Shown here one piece after another: positions 1 to 8,741 of a DNA stretch of 64,000 nt. A model generated the notes under the pieces. The model was given only the letters and a program-made list of their open reading frames with translations, ran no database searches and was not told the origin of the DNA. Position numbers and translations under genes: made by a program. The first letter of the stretch is position 1. Each line of letters starts with the position of its first letter. Origin of the DNA: Bdellovibrio bacteriovorus str. Tiberius (GTDB taxonomy: Bacteria > Bdellovibrionota > Bdellovibrionia > Bdellovibrionales > Bdellovibrionaceae); NCBI RefSeq assembly GCF_000317895.1, contig NC_019567.1, positions 930,001 to 994,000 of the forward strand. Reading direction: 5' to 3'.

Positions 1-10
1 AAAGTCCACT

Positions 11-1051
11 GTGAAAGCTTCTAAAAAAGCGACTGCTCCTGCAAAAAAGAAGCAGAGCTTTGGTGGATTGTCTGAAGAAATTTTGCTTCGCATGCATAAC
101 CTGATGGTTAAATCCCGCGTGCTTGAAGAACGTCTGATCAAAATTTATAAAGCCGGTGAGGCTTACTTCTGGATTGGTGGACCTGGTGAGGAAGCCTGGG
201 GTGTTGCCTTGGGTATGCTGGCGCGCAAAGGCTCTGGCCCAGAGAACGACTGGTTGCACCTGCACTATCGCTGTACTCCGACGATGGTGGCTTTGGGCAT
301 GGACATGATTGATTCCATCCGCTTGATGATGAACCGTGCGACGGATCCATCCACAGGTGGTCGTAACTTCTCCAGCCACTATTGCTTCCCGCAGTGGAAC
401 GTGGCTCCGGTGACGTCTCCTTTGGAAGTTCAATATCCGATCGCGTGTGGTACGGCTCACGTGCAAAAGCGTGCGGGTAAAGGTGCGATCTCTATCGTGA
501 CTGGTGGTGACGCTGGGACTGCTGAAGGTGACTTCGCATCCTGCTTGATTCTTGCCTCCCGTAAGGGCCAGGAACTTCCGATGCTGATCACTGTTCAGAA
601 CAACGGCTACGGTATTTCGACTCCGTATGAAGGTCAGCACGGTGAAACGAACATCGCGGATCGCGCTGCTGCGTTCAACATCCGTTCCCGTGTGATCAAC
701 GGCAATGACCCGATTGAAACTTATCTGGCTCTGAAAGAAGAGATGGAATACATCCGTAAAACCGGCAAACCATCCTTCATCGAAGCGAAGGTGACTCGTT
801 TGTACGGTCACTCTTCCGCGGACGGCGCCAATAAAAAACCACACTTGTTTGACCCGGTTCTGACTTTCGAAAAAAACCTGATCGATGCTGGCATTCTGGA
901 TCCGAAGGCTGCGAAGAAGATCTGGGAAGACTATGAAGCCGAAGGCGTCAACGCCCAGGAACAAGCCCGCCAGGAACCGGTGCCGACTCCGGAATCTGTT
1001 TGGGATCATGTTTACGTTAACAGCGAAAATGCAGATTGGAGAAAATTCTAA
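11..1051 (+). CDS. 2-oxoacid (branched-chain type) dehydrogenase E1 alpha subunit
   Basis: This is the thiamine-diphosphate-binding alpha half of the E1 component, which decarboxylates a 2-oxoacid and passes the acyl group to lipoyl-E2. The ThDP/Mg motif is visible as GDAGTAEGDF at residues 166-175, followed by NN at 197-198. The Lys-rich first 16 residues look like a linker. The beta subunit follows with a 1-nt overlap (TAATG). The annotated start is a GTG at position 11, but the frame stays open through the 10 upstream bases, so the true start may lie outside the window. The family covers pyruvate, acetoin and 2-oxoisovalerate enzymes. The beta partner resembles the branched-chain type more, but substrate cannot be fixed from sequence, and no E2 gene is in the window. 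Confidence 0.9.
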   Translation: MKASKKATAPAKKKQSFGGLSEEILLRMHNLMVKSRVLEERLIKIYKAGEAYFWIGGPGEEAWGVALGMLARKGSGPENDWLHLHYRCTPTMVALGMDMIDSIRLMMNRATDPSTGGRNFSSHYCFPQWNVAPVTSPLEVQYPIACGTAHVQKRAGKGAISIVTGGDAGTAEGDFASCLILASRKGQELPMLITVQNNGYGISTPYEGQHGETNIADRAAAFNIRSRVINGNDPIETYLALKEEMEYIRKTGKPSFIEAKVTRLYGHSSADGANKKPHLFDPVLTFEKNLIDAGILDPKAAKKIWEDYEAEGVNAQEQARQEPVPTPESVWDHVYVNSENADWRKF

Positions 1052-2106
1052 TGGCAAGTATTGCTCAGGCCATCAGAATGGCCCTTCACTATGGTGAAGC
1101 CAACATGGGAGTTAAAGACATCTTCGGTCAGGACGTGGGCGCACCACTGGGGGGCGTTTTCACAGCGACTCAAGGTTTGGAAACGGCGTGGAACTCCACT
1201 CTGGATGAACGTGGGATCATCAGCATGGCGATGGGTATCGCGATGGGTGGTGACCGCTGCGTGGCTGAAATCCAGTTTGCGGACTATATCTTCAACACCA
1301 TCGATCTTTTGAAAATTGCCGGTAACACTTTGTGGTGCACAAACGGTCAGATTCAATTGCCAATGGTGGTGATGACTCCGGTGGGTGCGGGGATCTTTGG
1401 TTCCGTTTACCACTCTCATTCCTTCGATGCATGGGCCTCCCGCCTGCAAGGCTGGAAGATCGTGATGCCGTCCAATCCGTTGGATGCTTACGGTTTGATG
1501 CTTTCTGCGATCGAAGATCCAAATCCGGTTCTTTATTTGAAATCCAAGGCGTTGATGCGCCATAAAGGTGATGAGCTGATCCCGGGTGAGCCTGCGGATG
1601 AAAAAGAGCTTAAAGCCATGATCGACAAACCAGTTCAGAATTCTGAAGGCTGGAAGCCGCGCTGGCCGGAACTTGAAAAATACATGGTTCCAATCGGCAA
1701 GGGCAAGATCACTCACGCGGGTGAACACATCACGGTTGTCACATACAGCCGCATGGTGCACCTGTGTGACGAAGTGGCGGTGAAACTGGCAGAAGAAGGC
1801 ATCTCAGTTGAGGTGATCGATCTGCGCTCGATTTATCCATACGACTGGCCGATGATTAAAGAATCCATCGAAAAAACCGGCCGCGTATTGTTCGTGAACG
1901 AGGACACGGAAGTGACCAACTTCGGTGAGCACTTGGCGTACCGTGCGACTCAAGAGTGCTTCTATCAACTGATGGCGCGTCCGCGTGTTCTGGCTGGTAA
2001 AAACCTGCCGGGCATCGGTCTGCATCCGAACCTTGAAAAGAACTCTGTGCCACAGATCCATGACATTGAACTTGCGATTCGTGAAGTCGTAGCGGAAGTG
2101 CCGTAA
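1051..2106 (+). CDS. 2-oxoacid (branched-chain type) dehydrogenase E1 beta subunit
   Basis: This is the 351-residue beta half of the E1 heterotetramer. Family features are the N-terminal ASIAQAIRMAL, the segment AEIQFADYIFNT, and the C-terminal transketolase-like domain with VEVIDLRSIYPYDW. The frame could start at a TTG at 1036, but ATG 1051 has GGAGA at 1038-1042 upstream and overlaps the alpha stop by one base, the usual arrangement for coupled subunits. AEIQFADY and the HSHSFDAW region are closer to branched-chain E1 beta than to pyruvate E1 beta. In predators living on prey protein, such an enzyme would feed amino-acid catabolism or branched fatty-acid synthesis; that role is inference. 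Confidence 0.92.
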   Translation: MASIAQAIRMALHYGEANMGVKDIFGQDVGAPLGGVFTATQGLETAWNSTLDERGIISMAMGIAMGGDRCVAEIQFADYIFNTIDLLKIAGNTLWCTNGQIQLPMVVMTPVGAGIFGSVYHSHSFDAWASRLQGWKIVMPSNPLDAYGLMLSAIEDPNPVLYLKSKALMRHKGDELIPGEPADEKELKAMIDKPVQNSEGWKPRWPELEKYMVPIGKGKITHAGEHITVVTYSRMVHLCDEVAVKLAEEGISVEVIDLRSIYPYDWPMIKESIEKTGRVLFVNEDTEVTNFGEHLAYRATQECFYQLMARPRVLAGKNLPGIGLHPNLEKNSVPQIHDIELAIREVVAEVP

Positions 2107-2946
2107 ATGAAAAAAGAAATGTCCCACAGAAAAAAGGTCCGCCGTCGTGTGAATAAAAAAAGCACGGCTTTGGTATTCGATAAATACGAACTGTACCGCA
2201 AAGCGGTTCAGTCGGCGGAAAATGATGTGGTCTTTATCTGGAACACGTTCCGCGAGCTGAAAGGCAAGCAGCCCCGTGTATTCCGTGAAGACTTCTGCGG
2301 GACCTTTGCTCTTTCCACCGAGTGGATCAAACTGCACCCTCGTCATGAGGCGGTGGGTGTGGATCTGGATCCGGAACCAATGGCCTACGGCAAAGCCAAC
2401 TATCTGACGAAGCTAAAACCGGAACAGCAAAAGCGCATGAAGCTGGTGGAAGGCAACGTGCTGGATCCGAATCTGGCCAAAGCCGACATCGTGGCGGCGA
2501 TGAATTTCTCTTATTTCTGTTTTAAAAAACGCGACGTTTTGAAGAAGTATTTCGCCAATGTGCTGAAGACTTTGAACAAAGACGGCATGTTCCTGGTGGA
2601 CATCTTCGGCGGCAGTCAGTGCTACGAAGCCATTGAGGACGCGATCAAACACGAAGGCTTCACTTACTACTGGGATCAGACGAACTTTGACCCTGTGACC
2701 AATGAGGCTCTATTCCACATCCACTTCAAAGTGGGTGGGAAGAAGATCGAACAGGTTTTCACCTATGACTGGCGCATGTGGTCCATCTCTGAGATCCGCG
2801 ACATCATGGAAGAAGTGGGCTTTAAAAAGACCCACGTGTACTGGGAAGGTACGGCTCCGGATGGTTCCGGAGACGGCAACTTCACCCGTGTGGATCACGG
2901 CGAAGCTTGTCAGTCCTGGATCGCTTATGTGGTCGGAGAAAAATAG
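2107..2946 (+). CDS. class I SAM-dependent methyltransferase, unknown substrate
   Basis: A 279-residue protein starting directly after the E1 beta stop (TAAATG). A Rossmann methyltransferase fold is indicated by DFCGTFAL at residues 62-69, standing in for the Gly-rich SAM loop, and GVDLD at 84-88, the acidic end of strand 2. The N-terminal 20 residues are strongly basic. No motif identifies the substrate. The zero-gap position suggests co-transcription with the E1 genes and possibly a shared condition rather than a shared pathway. A terminator-like hairpin follows. Confidence 0.75.
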   Translation: MKKEMSHRKKVRRRVNKKSTALVFDKYELYRKAVQSAENDVVFIWNTFRELKGKQPRVFREDFCGTFALSTEWIKLHPRHEAVGVDLDPEPMAYGKANYLTKLKPEQQKRMKLVEGNVLDPNLAKADIVAAMNFSYFCFKKRDVLKKYFANVLKTLNKDGMFLVDIFGGSQCYEAIEDAIKHEGFTYYWDQTNFDPVTNEALFHIHFKVGGKKIEQVFTYDWRMWSISEIRDIMEEVGFKKTHVYWEGTAPDGSGDGNFTRVDHGEACQSWIAYVVGEK

Positions 2947-2960
2947 CGCCGGTTGGTGAA

Positions 2961-2993
2961 AAAGGCCCATCTCCTTCGTTGTCGGGCCTTTTG
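2961..2993 (+). terminator. intrinsic terminator after the E1/methyltransferase operon
   Basis: A perfect 8-bp stem AAAGGCCC (2961-2968) pairs with GGGCCTTT (2984-2991), 15 bases after the methyltransferase stop. The T-tract is short (TTTT then GC), so termination strength is moderate at best. Confidence 0.6.
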
Positions 2994-3154
2994 CTTCTCT
3001 TCGACGTGCTTGGAGCACGCCTCCGTTTCGCAAAAAACCCTCCGCCTCGGATCTGAACCTTTTTGACCAACCTTGATTGGGTGGGGCGCGGAGGGGATTT
3101 TCTGGTTTTCTTAATTGTTTTTCTTTGGTCTGTCTCTTGCTCCTTTAGGGGCTG

Positions 3155-3652
3155 ATGATATTCAAATGCAAACTAACCATATTCAAGCCTCGCAAGGGAC
3201 ACTGGGTGTCGCTTGCTGTCTATTTGTTGGTCACTTTGGTGGCTGGGCAGGGGTTTGCTAAAAATACGCTGAAAGACTTTACCAGCGATGGCTGCAGCAT
3301 GAGTCCGGACGGGTTTGCCTGGTCGGTGAATGCCTATTTGGACTGCTGTGTGGCTCATGATGTGGCTTACTGGGCCGGTGGTGCCCGTGAAGACCGTTTG
3401 CGGGCCGACGAAGAATTAAAACAATGCATCACCGTCAAAGCCAACAAGTACACTGCGGACGCTTACTTCCGTGGTGTGCGTGTGGGTGGATCCGCGAAGC
3501 TTCAGACACCCTTTCGCTGGGGCTATGGCTGGGTTGAAGACCGCGGTTACAAGCCGCTGGATATGGAAGAGCGTTCCGAGGTCGCAGACAAGATTCTGTC
3601 GGTCGACTGGGAGCAGATTTACGATTCAATCTTTTTAGGAAACAAAAAATAA
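3155..3652 (+). CDS. secreted phospholipase A2-like protein
   Basis: A 165-residue protein with a long basic N-region and a hydrophobic core that ends GQGFA, so a Sec signal peptide with cleavage near residue 35 is likely. The motif CCVAHDVAYW (64-73) matches the phospholipase A2 catalytic signature CCxxHDxxY, with predicted His68 and Asp69. The PLA2 family hydrolyses glycerophospholipids using Ca and a His-Asp pair. Outside this motif the protein is not recognisable. The next gene, 12 bases on, is a secreted App1-type lipid phosphatase, which supports a joint role in phospholipid attack in the periplasm or on prey membranes (inference). The start ATG has TAGGGGC at 3147-3153; an in-frame ATG at 3167 is possible. 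Confidence 0.65.
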   Translation: MIFKCKLTIFKPRKGHWVSLAVYLLVTLVAGQGFAKNTLKDFTSDGCSMSPDGFAWSVNAYLDCCVAHDVAYWAGGAREDRLRADEELKQCITVKANKYTADAYFRGVRVGGSAKLQTPFRWGYGWVEDRGYKPLDMEERSEVADKILSVDWEQIYDSIFLGNKK

Positions 3653-3664
3653 CAGGAGACGTCC

Positions 3665-4450
3665 ATGAGAAAATACATCGCTTTACTTGCCGGATTGATG
3701 TTGTCAGCCTTTGCCGAAGCCAAGGTGCTTGTGGTGTCTGATATTGATGACACGTTGAAGGTGTCCCACGTGTTGTCCAAGAAGGGGGCTGCAACTTCGT
3801 TTGCTGACGATGACAGCCGCTTTGTGGGTATGTCGGAAATCTTCCAGATGTTAAATCTGCAGCATGAAGACATTGAATTCCATTATGTGTCTTTGGCGCC
3901 AAAGCTTTTGATGAACGAGCAGCACACGGATTTCCTGGAGGAAAACGGCTTCCCGATCACGAAGCTGCACATGAACTCGGGCATCAAACAGGATCCTGAG
4001 CTGAAGCAAAAAGTCATCCGCAAGGTGCTTGCTGAAACCAATCCGGAAGTGGTGATCTATTTCGGCGACAACGGTCAGTTCGATGCGGTTGTTTATGACC
4101 AGATGGTCAAAGAGTTTCCGCACATCCCGGCGGTCAGCTATATCCGTGAGGCTTATTCCAGACTGGATCGTTCCAAGTTCCCAACGATGGAAGGTCAGAT
4201 TGGTTTCGTGACCAGTGTGGAAGTGGCGATTGACCTGATTTCCAAAGGTCTTTTGATGAAGAAGGCCTATGGCCCGATTGAGCAGATCGTTTACAAGCGC
4301 ATGAAGAAAGACGACAAGGATGAAAAATTCGGTCCCATGGTCTTCCCATGGTGGCAGGACTGCCGCGACTTCAAATGGCAGTGGGACGTAAAGAACCCTT
4401 CTGTAAAACTTCAGAAGATCCAGTCCGTAATTGCTGAAAGATGTGGATAA
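3665..4450 (+). CDS. secreted App1-type (DUF2183) HAD phosphatidate phosphatase-like protein
   Basis: A 261-residue protein with a short signal peptide ending FAEA near residue 19. The HAD nucleophile motif DIDDT lies at 26-30 (Asp26 nucleophile, Asp28 acid/base), and GDNGQFD at 134-140 is the acidic metal-binding loop. The order fits the App1/DUF2183 catalytic domain, known in yeast App1 to dephosphorylate phosphatidic acid. AGGAGA at 3654-3659 places the start. The gene follows the PLA2-like gene by 12 bases, so the pair probably forms an operon able to deacylate and dephosphorylate phospholipids outside the cytoplasm. Phosphatase substrate is inferred from the family. Confidence 0.75.
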   Translation: MRKYIALLAGLMLSAFAEAKVLVVSDIDDTLKVSHVLSKKGAATSFADDDSRFVGMSEIFQMLNLQHEDIEFHYVSLAPKLLMNEQHTDFLEENGFPITKLHMNSGIKQDPELKQKVIRKVLAETNPEVVIYFGDNGQFDAVVYDQMVKEFPHIPAVSYIREAYSRLDRSKFPTMEGQIGFVTSVEVAIDLISKGLLMKKAYGPIEQIVYKRMKKDDKDEKFGPMVFPWWQDCRDFKWQWDVKNPSVKLQKIQSVIAERCG

Positions 4451-4454
4451 GACC

Positions 4455-5624
4455 ATGAAAAAGTCCTCTTTGTTCATTCTAGCTTTGAGTGCCTCCACAA
4501 TTTTGGGGGCGTGCTCGTTTCAGAAGGACCCTAGTAAGCCATCCAAAGTGGTTGAGGTTGTTGAGGTGCCTAAAGAAGTTAAGGTGGGGATGACGAAGGA
4601 GGAGATCTATGAAGACATTTCAAAATCCTCTGAGTTGAAATTTCCCGATAAGTTAAAAGTTGCTGATAAGCTCGATGATGAAGAAATGTTCTTGAAGCTT
4701 TTGGATGAAGTCGACTTCTTTAATGTGAACGAGGTCGGTGAAGATGGACTGACTGCTCTACAGTTGTTCCTTAGGGAAGATGTGGAAATAGGGCATGTCT
4801 TGAGTTTGTTGCGCAAGGGTGCCTCTTTATATGTGCCGATAGCTGGAACTGAGTACACTGGTTTTGACTTCTTGAAAAAGAAGAATAGTGAGTGGAATGA
4901 AGTTCGATCGCAACTCCCTTTCAATGATCTTTATCTATATGAAAATACCAGTTTCTATTCTCTAGAGGCCTTGTATGATAGTTATGATCGAACTAGATTT
5001 CCGATGCTGAAGCATTTGCCCGGAAAGCAACCACTTATTTGTCAAACGTTGGGTTATGCAAGAGCATACCGTGACTTTGAATCTATGGATGTGAAGAGAG
5101 TAAAGTTTTTTGATCTTTTACAGATGATTGAAAAGCGCGAGGGAACATTTGAGTTTAAAGATCCATTTGCTTTTGTTAAAGCAGCCTTTGTGATGGAAGA
5201 TATCGGTGCATTTGATTTCTTTTTGAAAAAGCTTGGACGAGAGTTGAATAAGGAAGAAAGACTTAAACTGATTGAAACTTTTGATGAAGCGACTTTGTAT
5301 TGGGTGCGAGATGCTCATCATTTTTTATCTTTTTCCGAGGCTGAGATTGTTGTTGTCGGGGAACAGATTCTAAAAAATGTTGAAAAAAAGAAGATTAAAA
5401 AAATGATGCAAGAAATTCAGTCTTCCTCTGTTCTCGACATGCTTATTAAGAAACACCCATCGGCCTATGCTGTGGCATATGATCGGATAAAGACCGAAGA
5501 ATTTAATCCCTATTTTGATGATGAATGTGCGGCATGTGAGGTAAGAAACTCTATCAAGAGACGTGAAAATACTAGTATTGAGAAAAAGCCTTCAGAATTG
5601 ATAAGAATTGAATGCGCTGATTAA
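4455..5624 (+). CDS. lipoprotein with ankyrin-like segment, function unknown
   Basis: A 389-residue lipoprotein: signal peptide with lipobox LGAC, lipidated Cys near residue 19. The segment around VGEDGLTALQLFLRED and LLRKGASLYVP resembles one ankyrin repeat; the rest is charged and helical with several Lys/Glu-rich stretches. The start at 4455 is chosen over an upstream in-frame TTG because only this gives a proper signal peptide, and it sits four bases after the App1 stop. Base and codon use are clearly A+T-richer than in the flanking genes (many att, aaa, ttt, tat codons), which suggests later acquisition. I do not recognise a family. Confidence 0.7.
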   Translation: MKKSSLFILALSASTILGACSFQKDPSKPSKVVEVVEVPKEVKVGMTKEEIYEDISKSSELKFPDKLKVADKLDDEEMFLKLLDEVDFFNVNEVGEDGLTALQLFLREDVEIGHVLSLLRKGASLYVPIAGTEYTGFDFLKKKNSEWNEVRSQLPFNDLYLYENTSFYSLEALYDSYDRTRFPMLKHLPGKQPLICQTLGYARAYRDFESMDVKRVKFFDLLQMIEKREGTFEFKDPFAFVKAAFVMEDIGAFDFFLKKLGRELNKEERLKLIETFDEATLYWVRDAHHFLSFSEAEIVVVGEQILKNVEKKKIKKMMQEIQSSSVLDMLIKKHPSAYAVAYDRIKTEEFNPYFDDECAACEVRNSIKRRENTSIEKKPSELIRIECAD

Positions 5625-5653
5625 AAAAAAGGGGCTTTACAGCCCCTTTTTTT
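5623..5653. terminator. bidirectional intrinsic terminator between convergent genes
   Basis: The stem AGGGGCT / AGCCCCT has a 4-base TTAC loop, preceded by a run of A and followed by a run of T. It therefore works as a U-tailed hairpin in both directions for the ankyrin-like lipoprotein (+) and the orphan secreted protein (-). The minus-strand gene's stop codon sits inside the right arm's T-run. Confidence 0.85.
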
Positions 5654-6668
5654 ATTTATATCCGCTGCCAGATTTGGATGGTTGCATTGGTGGCGGTGGA
5701 GGCTGCGGTCTGCTATTTGATCTGAAGACTTCGGGTTGGGTCACGGACTTGGTACCCTTGCTGCCAGTACAGAAATCCAATTCGATATCACATGCATTGG
5801 CCATAGACTTACAGAAAGCTTCACCTTCGGGAACATTTTTCATGAACGAATTTAGCAACGGGTCTCCTTGTCCATGTTGCATGCGATTGATTTCCTGTAG
5901 GCATTCACGAAGTCCATTGGACTTATCTCCTGATGCCACAAGTTGTTTTGAATCCTTTTTTTTCTCTCCAGAGACATCATATTCTGAAGGAAACGCATGG
6001 CTCAAACGCTCTTTGAACTTTGTCCTTTTGTCGCTAAAAGACATATTGGGATAAAGGGGATATTCCTTGCCGAACTCCGCATCCTTCATACTTTTTCTTG
6101 GATCTGGACTGCCAGTCAGTAGGTAGTTCATGTTTTCGCCAGCTTGCCAGCCAAACCAAGAACTATCATCGAAGCCATAGTATTTGCCGACGGCCTGAAC
6201 ACCTTTTGGCCCCAAATTGGTGTCTCTAGTTAGGCCCGGATATATTTTTGAGCTCCAATCACTAGGAGCCACGTCGGAGTCTTGAGCGCTGCGTTTAGTT
6301 TTAGAGCGCTCCTTGCTAATGTAGCTTTGACAGAAGCCGTAGCTCCTCATCATTGATATGACATATTTTTGATAGTTTTTGCGTGCATCGAAGTCAGAGG
6401 CAAGATTGTTTCCACCTCGATCGCTGAGCTCGTAATTTTGTACTGCCACAGTTCCCAATAGAAGCAGCCACTTCTCAGAGGGAACAACTTCACGACCTCC
6501 TGCTTTGTTGGCAAAATATTTTTGAGCTCCGCAGGAGACGCATTGTAAATGCGTATTGGTACTGAAGTTGCCACTGCTGCGGCAATCAAACTCATCGTAG
6601 CCCGCGAAGGACGGGCTGGCGGTGAAAACAATAGCTGTGGCTAATAGAGCCTTTGAGAACTGCTTCAT
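5652..6668 (-). CDS. secreted protein of unknown function, Cys-containing, Pro-rich C-terminus
   Basis: A 338-residue protein with a clear Sec signal peptide ending SPSFA at about residue 22. The mature part begins with several Cys (DCRSSGN, CVSCGAQ), which suggests disulfides or a small metal site, and ends in a PPPPPMQPSKSGSGYK tail typical of a surface or wall-exposed end. No catalytic motif is visible. GAGGAAGACAGG directly before the ATG is a good ribosome site. It lies downstream of pyrE on the same strand. Like the convergent ankyrin lipoprotein it is rather A+T-rich and unrecognised, so the two may be one accessory patch. Confidence 0.75.
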   Translation of the reverse strand: MKQFSKALLATAIVFTASPSFAGYDEFDCRSSGNFSTNTHLQCVSCGAQKYFANKAGGREVVPSEKWLLLLGTVAVQNYELSDRGGNNLASDFDARKNYQKYVISMMRSYGFCQSYISKERSKTKRSAQDSDVAPSDWSSKIYPGLTRDTNLGPKGVQAVGKYYGFDDSSWFGWQAGENMNYLLTGSPDPRKSMKDAEFGKEYPLYPNMSFSDKRTKFKERLSHAFPSEYDVSGEKKKDSKQLVASGDKSNGLRECLQEINRMQHGQGDPLLNSFMKNVPEGEAFCKSMANACDIELDFCTGSKGTKSVTQPEVFRSNSRPQPPPPPMQPSKSGSGYK

Positions 6669-6710
6669 CCTGTCTTCCTCTCGATAAGATAAACCAGTTC
6701 TCTTTATCGG

Positions 6711-7226
6711 CTAGAAATCGGATTTCTTGAACAATGGACGAAGGTCCAGACCGATCTCGGTCAGCTTGGGTTCCGGGAAGTGTGGCCCGCGGTGGATCAC
6801 ACACAGAACTGTGGAAATCTCAGCTCCGATAGAGCGCAAATCCGCGGTGGAAAGCACCACCTGGCCGCCGGTGGTGACGACGTCCTCGATCACGCAGACC
6901 TTCTTGCCTTTGATCTCAAGGCCTTCGGCAAACTTGCAGGTGCCGTATTCTTTGGCTTCTTTACGAACGAACACACAAGGGATCCCGGTTTCCAGGGACA
7001 ATGCGGTGGCGATAGGGATGCCGCCCATTTCAAGGCCGGCCAGAACTTCAGTGCCGGCAGGAATCAAGGGAACCATTTGTTTGGCGATTTCACGCAGCAA
7101 AGTCGGCTGTGCCTCAAAACGATACTTGTCGAAGTATTCGTTCGAGATCTGGCCCGAGCGAAGTTTAAACTCCCCAGTCAGGTGAGCAATGTCGTAAATG
7201 TTCTTGGCAAGTTCTTGTCTGGTCAT
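6711..7226 (-). CDS. pyrE: orotate phosphoribosyltransferase
   Basis: The enzyme joins orotate and PRPP to give OMP in pyrimidine synthesis. The PRPP-binding stretch VCVIEDVVTTGGQ is visible, as is the substrate-loop region RKEAKEYGT. I start at ATG 7226 (172 residues) rather than at the upstream ATG at 7250, because GAAGGAGC lies just upstream of 7226 and the extra eight residues are not conserved in the family. It follows cutA by 32 bases and is probably part of a CNNM-cutA-pyrE run on the minus strand. Confidence 0.93.
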   Translation of the reverse strand: MTRQELAKNIYDIAHLTGEFKLRSGQISNEYFDKYRFEAQPTLLREIAKQMVPLIPAGTEVLAGLEMGGIPIATALSLETGIPCVFVRKEAKEYGTCKFAEGLEIKGKKVCVIEDVVTTGGQVVLSTADLRSIGAEISTVLCVIHRGPHFPEPKLTEIGLDLRPLFKKSDF

Positions 7227-7258
7227 GGCGATAGCTCCTTCGCTTTTCAAAGCTAGGG

Positions 7259-7573
7259 CTATCTTTGACTTTCTTCAAGCCAGTTCTTGAAAGCGGGATT
7301 GATTCCCAGGACGGGGAGAGTCATGACACACGGGACGTCATAGGGGTGAAGCTCTTCGACCCTTTTTGTGATTCTGCTCTGTGCATCAGGGGTGTTCAAA
7401 GCCTTCAGGATCAGGATATGCTCGGAGCTTGTCTCTAATTTTCCCTCCCACCAGTACATCGATTCCATGCCTGGAATGATGTTGGCGCAACCGACAAGTT
7501 TTTCCTCCAGCAGAGTTCTTGCGATACTCTGCGCGGAAGTTTTGTCAGGGCAGGGGATATAAAATAGAATCAC
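7259..7573 (-). CDS. cutA: CutA1-type divalent-cation tolerance protein
   Basis: A 104-residue protein matching the small trimeric CutA1 family in full length. Diagnostic stretches are LLEEKLVGCANIIPGMES, the WWEGKLE turn and the C-terminal region around VEELHPYDVPCV. CutA has been linked to copper and divalent metal tolerance in E. coli, though its biochemical role is unclear. The start is three bases from the stop of the upstream CNNM-type membrane protein, so the two are probably translated together; a metal-related membrane partner is suggestive. Confidence 0.92.
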   Translation of the reverse strand: MILFYIPCPDKTSAQSIARTLLEEKLVGCANIIPGMESMYWWEGKLETSSEHILILKALNTPDAQSRITKRVEELHPYDVPCVMTLPVLGINPAFKNWLEESQR

Positions 7574-7576
7574 AAT

Positions 7577-8617
7577 CTAGCTCCGGCGCAGTTTCTGTTT
7601 GCGCATCTGCCACTGTTCCAGGGCGAACTTGCGCATGTCTTCCACGCTGTCCAGTTCATCGACGATTTCTACACCTAGAAGGGTTTCAACCGCGTCTTCC
7701 AAGCTGACCAGACCAGCCACGATGCCGTACTCGTCCACCGCCAAGGCCATGTGTTCTTTTTCTTTGATAAAGAAATCCAGAACCTGGGACACAGTCATGC
7801 GCTCTGGGATGCTGGAGATCGGAGTCACGATCTCACCCACCTTCTTGTCGTGCAAGTCGTTGGAAAGGGTTTCGTGAATTTTATAGCGATAGGTCATGCC
7901 GATGATGTTGTCCAGGCTGCCATCGTAAACCGGTATGCGCGAGAAGCGCAGAGGACGGTATTTGTTAAAGACCTCTTCCACGGTTAATTCTTTGTCCAAT
8001 GCAAAGAACACGGATCGTGGGGTCATGATGTCAGACACATAGATCTTGTCCAGCATCAGCAGGTTTTTGATGATGTTGGATTCTTTGCCTTTCAAAGTTC
8101 CTTCTTCCACGCCGATTTCGGCAGTCATCAGGATCTCTTCACGGGTCACTTCCGGATCTTCAGAGGTTTTTGCAAAAAAACGGCCCAGCCACTCGGACAT
8201 GATCACCAATGGATACAAAAGCAAGATCATGAACTGGATGGTGTAGGCGGCAAAGGGAACCAGGGCTTTCCAGTGCGCGGCACCGACAGACTTGGGAATG
8301 ATCTCAGACAGAATCAGGATCATGAAAGTCAGGGCAAAAGAGGCCACGGTGACGGCTTCTTGTCCGTATTGAATCTGAATTTGGTAGGCGATGGCGGCGG
8401 AGCCCAAGGTGTGGGACAGGGTGTTCAGGGTCAGGATGGCAGAGATAGGGCGGTCGATGTTTTCTTTCAGGTGTTCAAGAAGCTTTCCGCTTCTTTTATT
8501 CTCTTTGACCAGAACCCCGATGTAAGCGGAGGTCGAAGTCAGAAGAACGGCTTCCAGCATGGAACATAAAAAAGAGATACCGATGGTACTGATAAACAGA
8601 ACAATAATAATCGTCAT
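7577..8617 (-). CDS. CNNM/HlyC-CorC family membrane protein (DUF21 plus CBS pair)
   Basis: A 346-residue protein. Three to four membrane segments in residues 1-140 form the DUF21/CNNM domain, with the conserved LSEIIPKSVGA stretch. A CBS pair covers about 195-320 (VSDIMTPRSVFFAL ... DEYGIVAGLVSLEDAVETLLG). It stops shortly after the second CBS, so the C-terminal CorC/HlyC domain found in many relatives is absent. Family members are implicated in Mg and Co efflux or in hemolysin-like phenotypes. It heads the run with cutA and pyrE. Confidence 0.85.
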   Translation of the reverse strand: MTIIIVLFISTIGISFLCSMLEAVLLTSTSAYIGVLVKENKRSGKLLEHLKENIDRPISAILTLNTLSHTLGSAAIAYQIQIQYGQEAVTVASFALTFMILILSEIIPKSVGAAHWKALVPFAAYTIQFMILLLYPLVIMSEWLGRFFAKTSEDPEVTREEILMTAEIGVEEGTLKGKESNIIKNLLMLDKIYVSDIMTPRSVFFALDKELTVEEVFNKYRPLRFSRIPVYDGSLDNIIGMTYRYKIHETLSNDLHDKKVGEIVTPISSIPERMTVSQVLDFFIKEKEHMALAVDEYGIVAGLVSLEDAVETLLGVEIVDELDSVEDMRKFALEQWQMRKQKLRRS

Positions 8618-8741
8618 AGAGTGATGCTTAAATCTGAGAAGTTAAATGTGACGGGCAGACGCCTGTGATATTCCATAGAGACTAGAGTGTACCACATTCG
8701 GGAAGGGACCTGTCTATAACGCGACTTGCAAGAAGTCCTGA

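Noticed and set aside
1048-1761. 237-codon minus-strand frame opposite E1 beta
   Set aside because: E1 beta is conserved over its full length; the antisense frame has no features of a protein.
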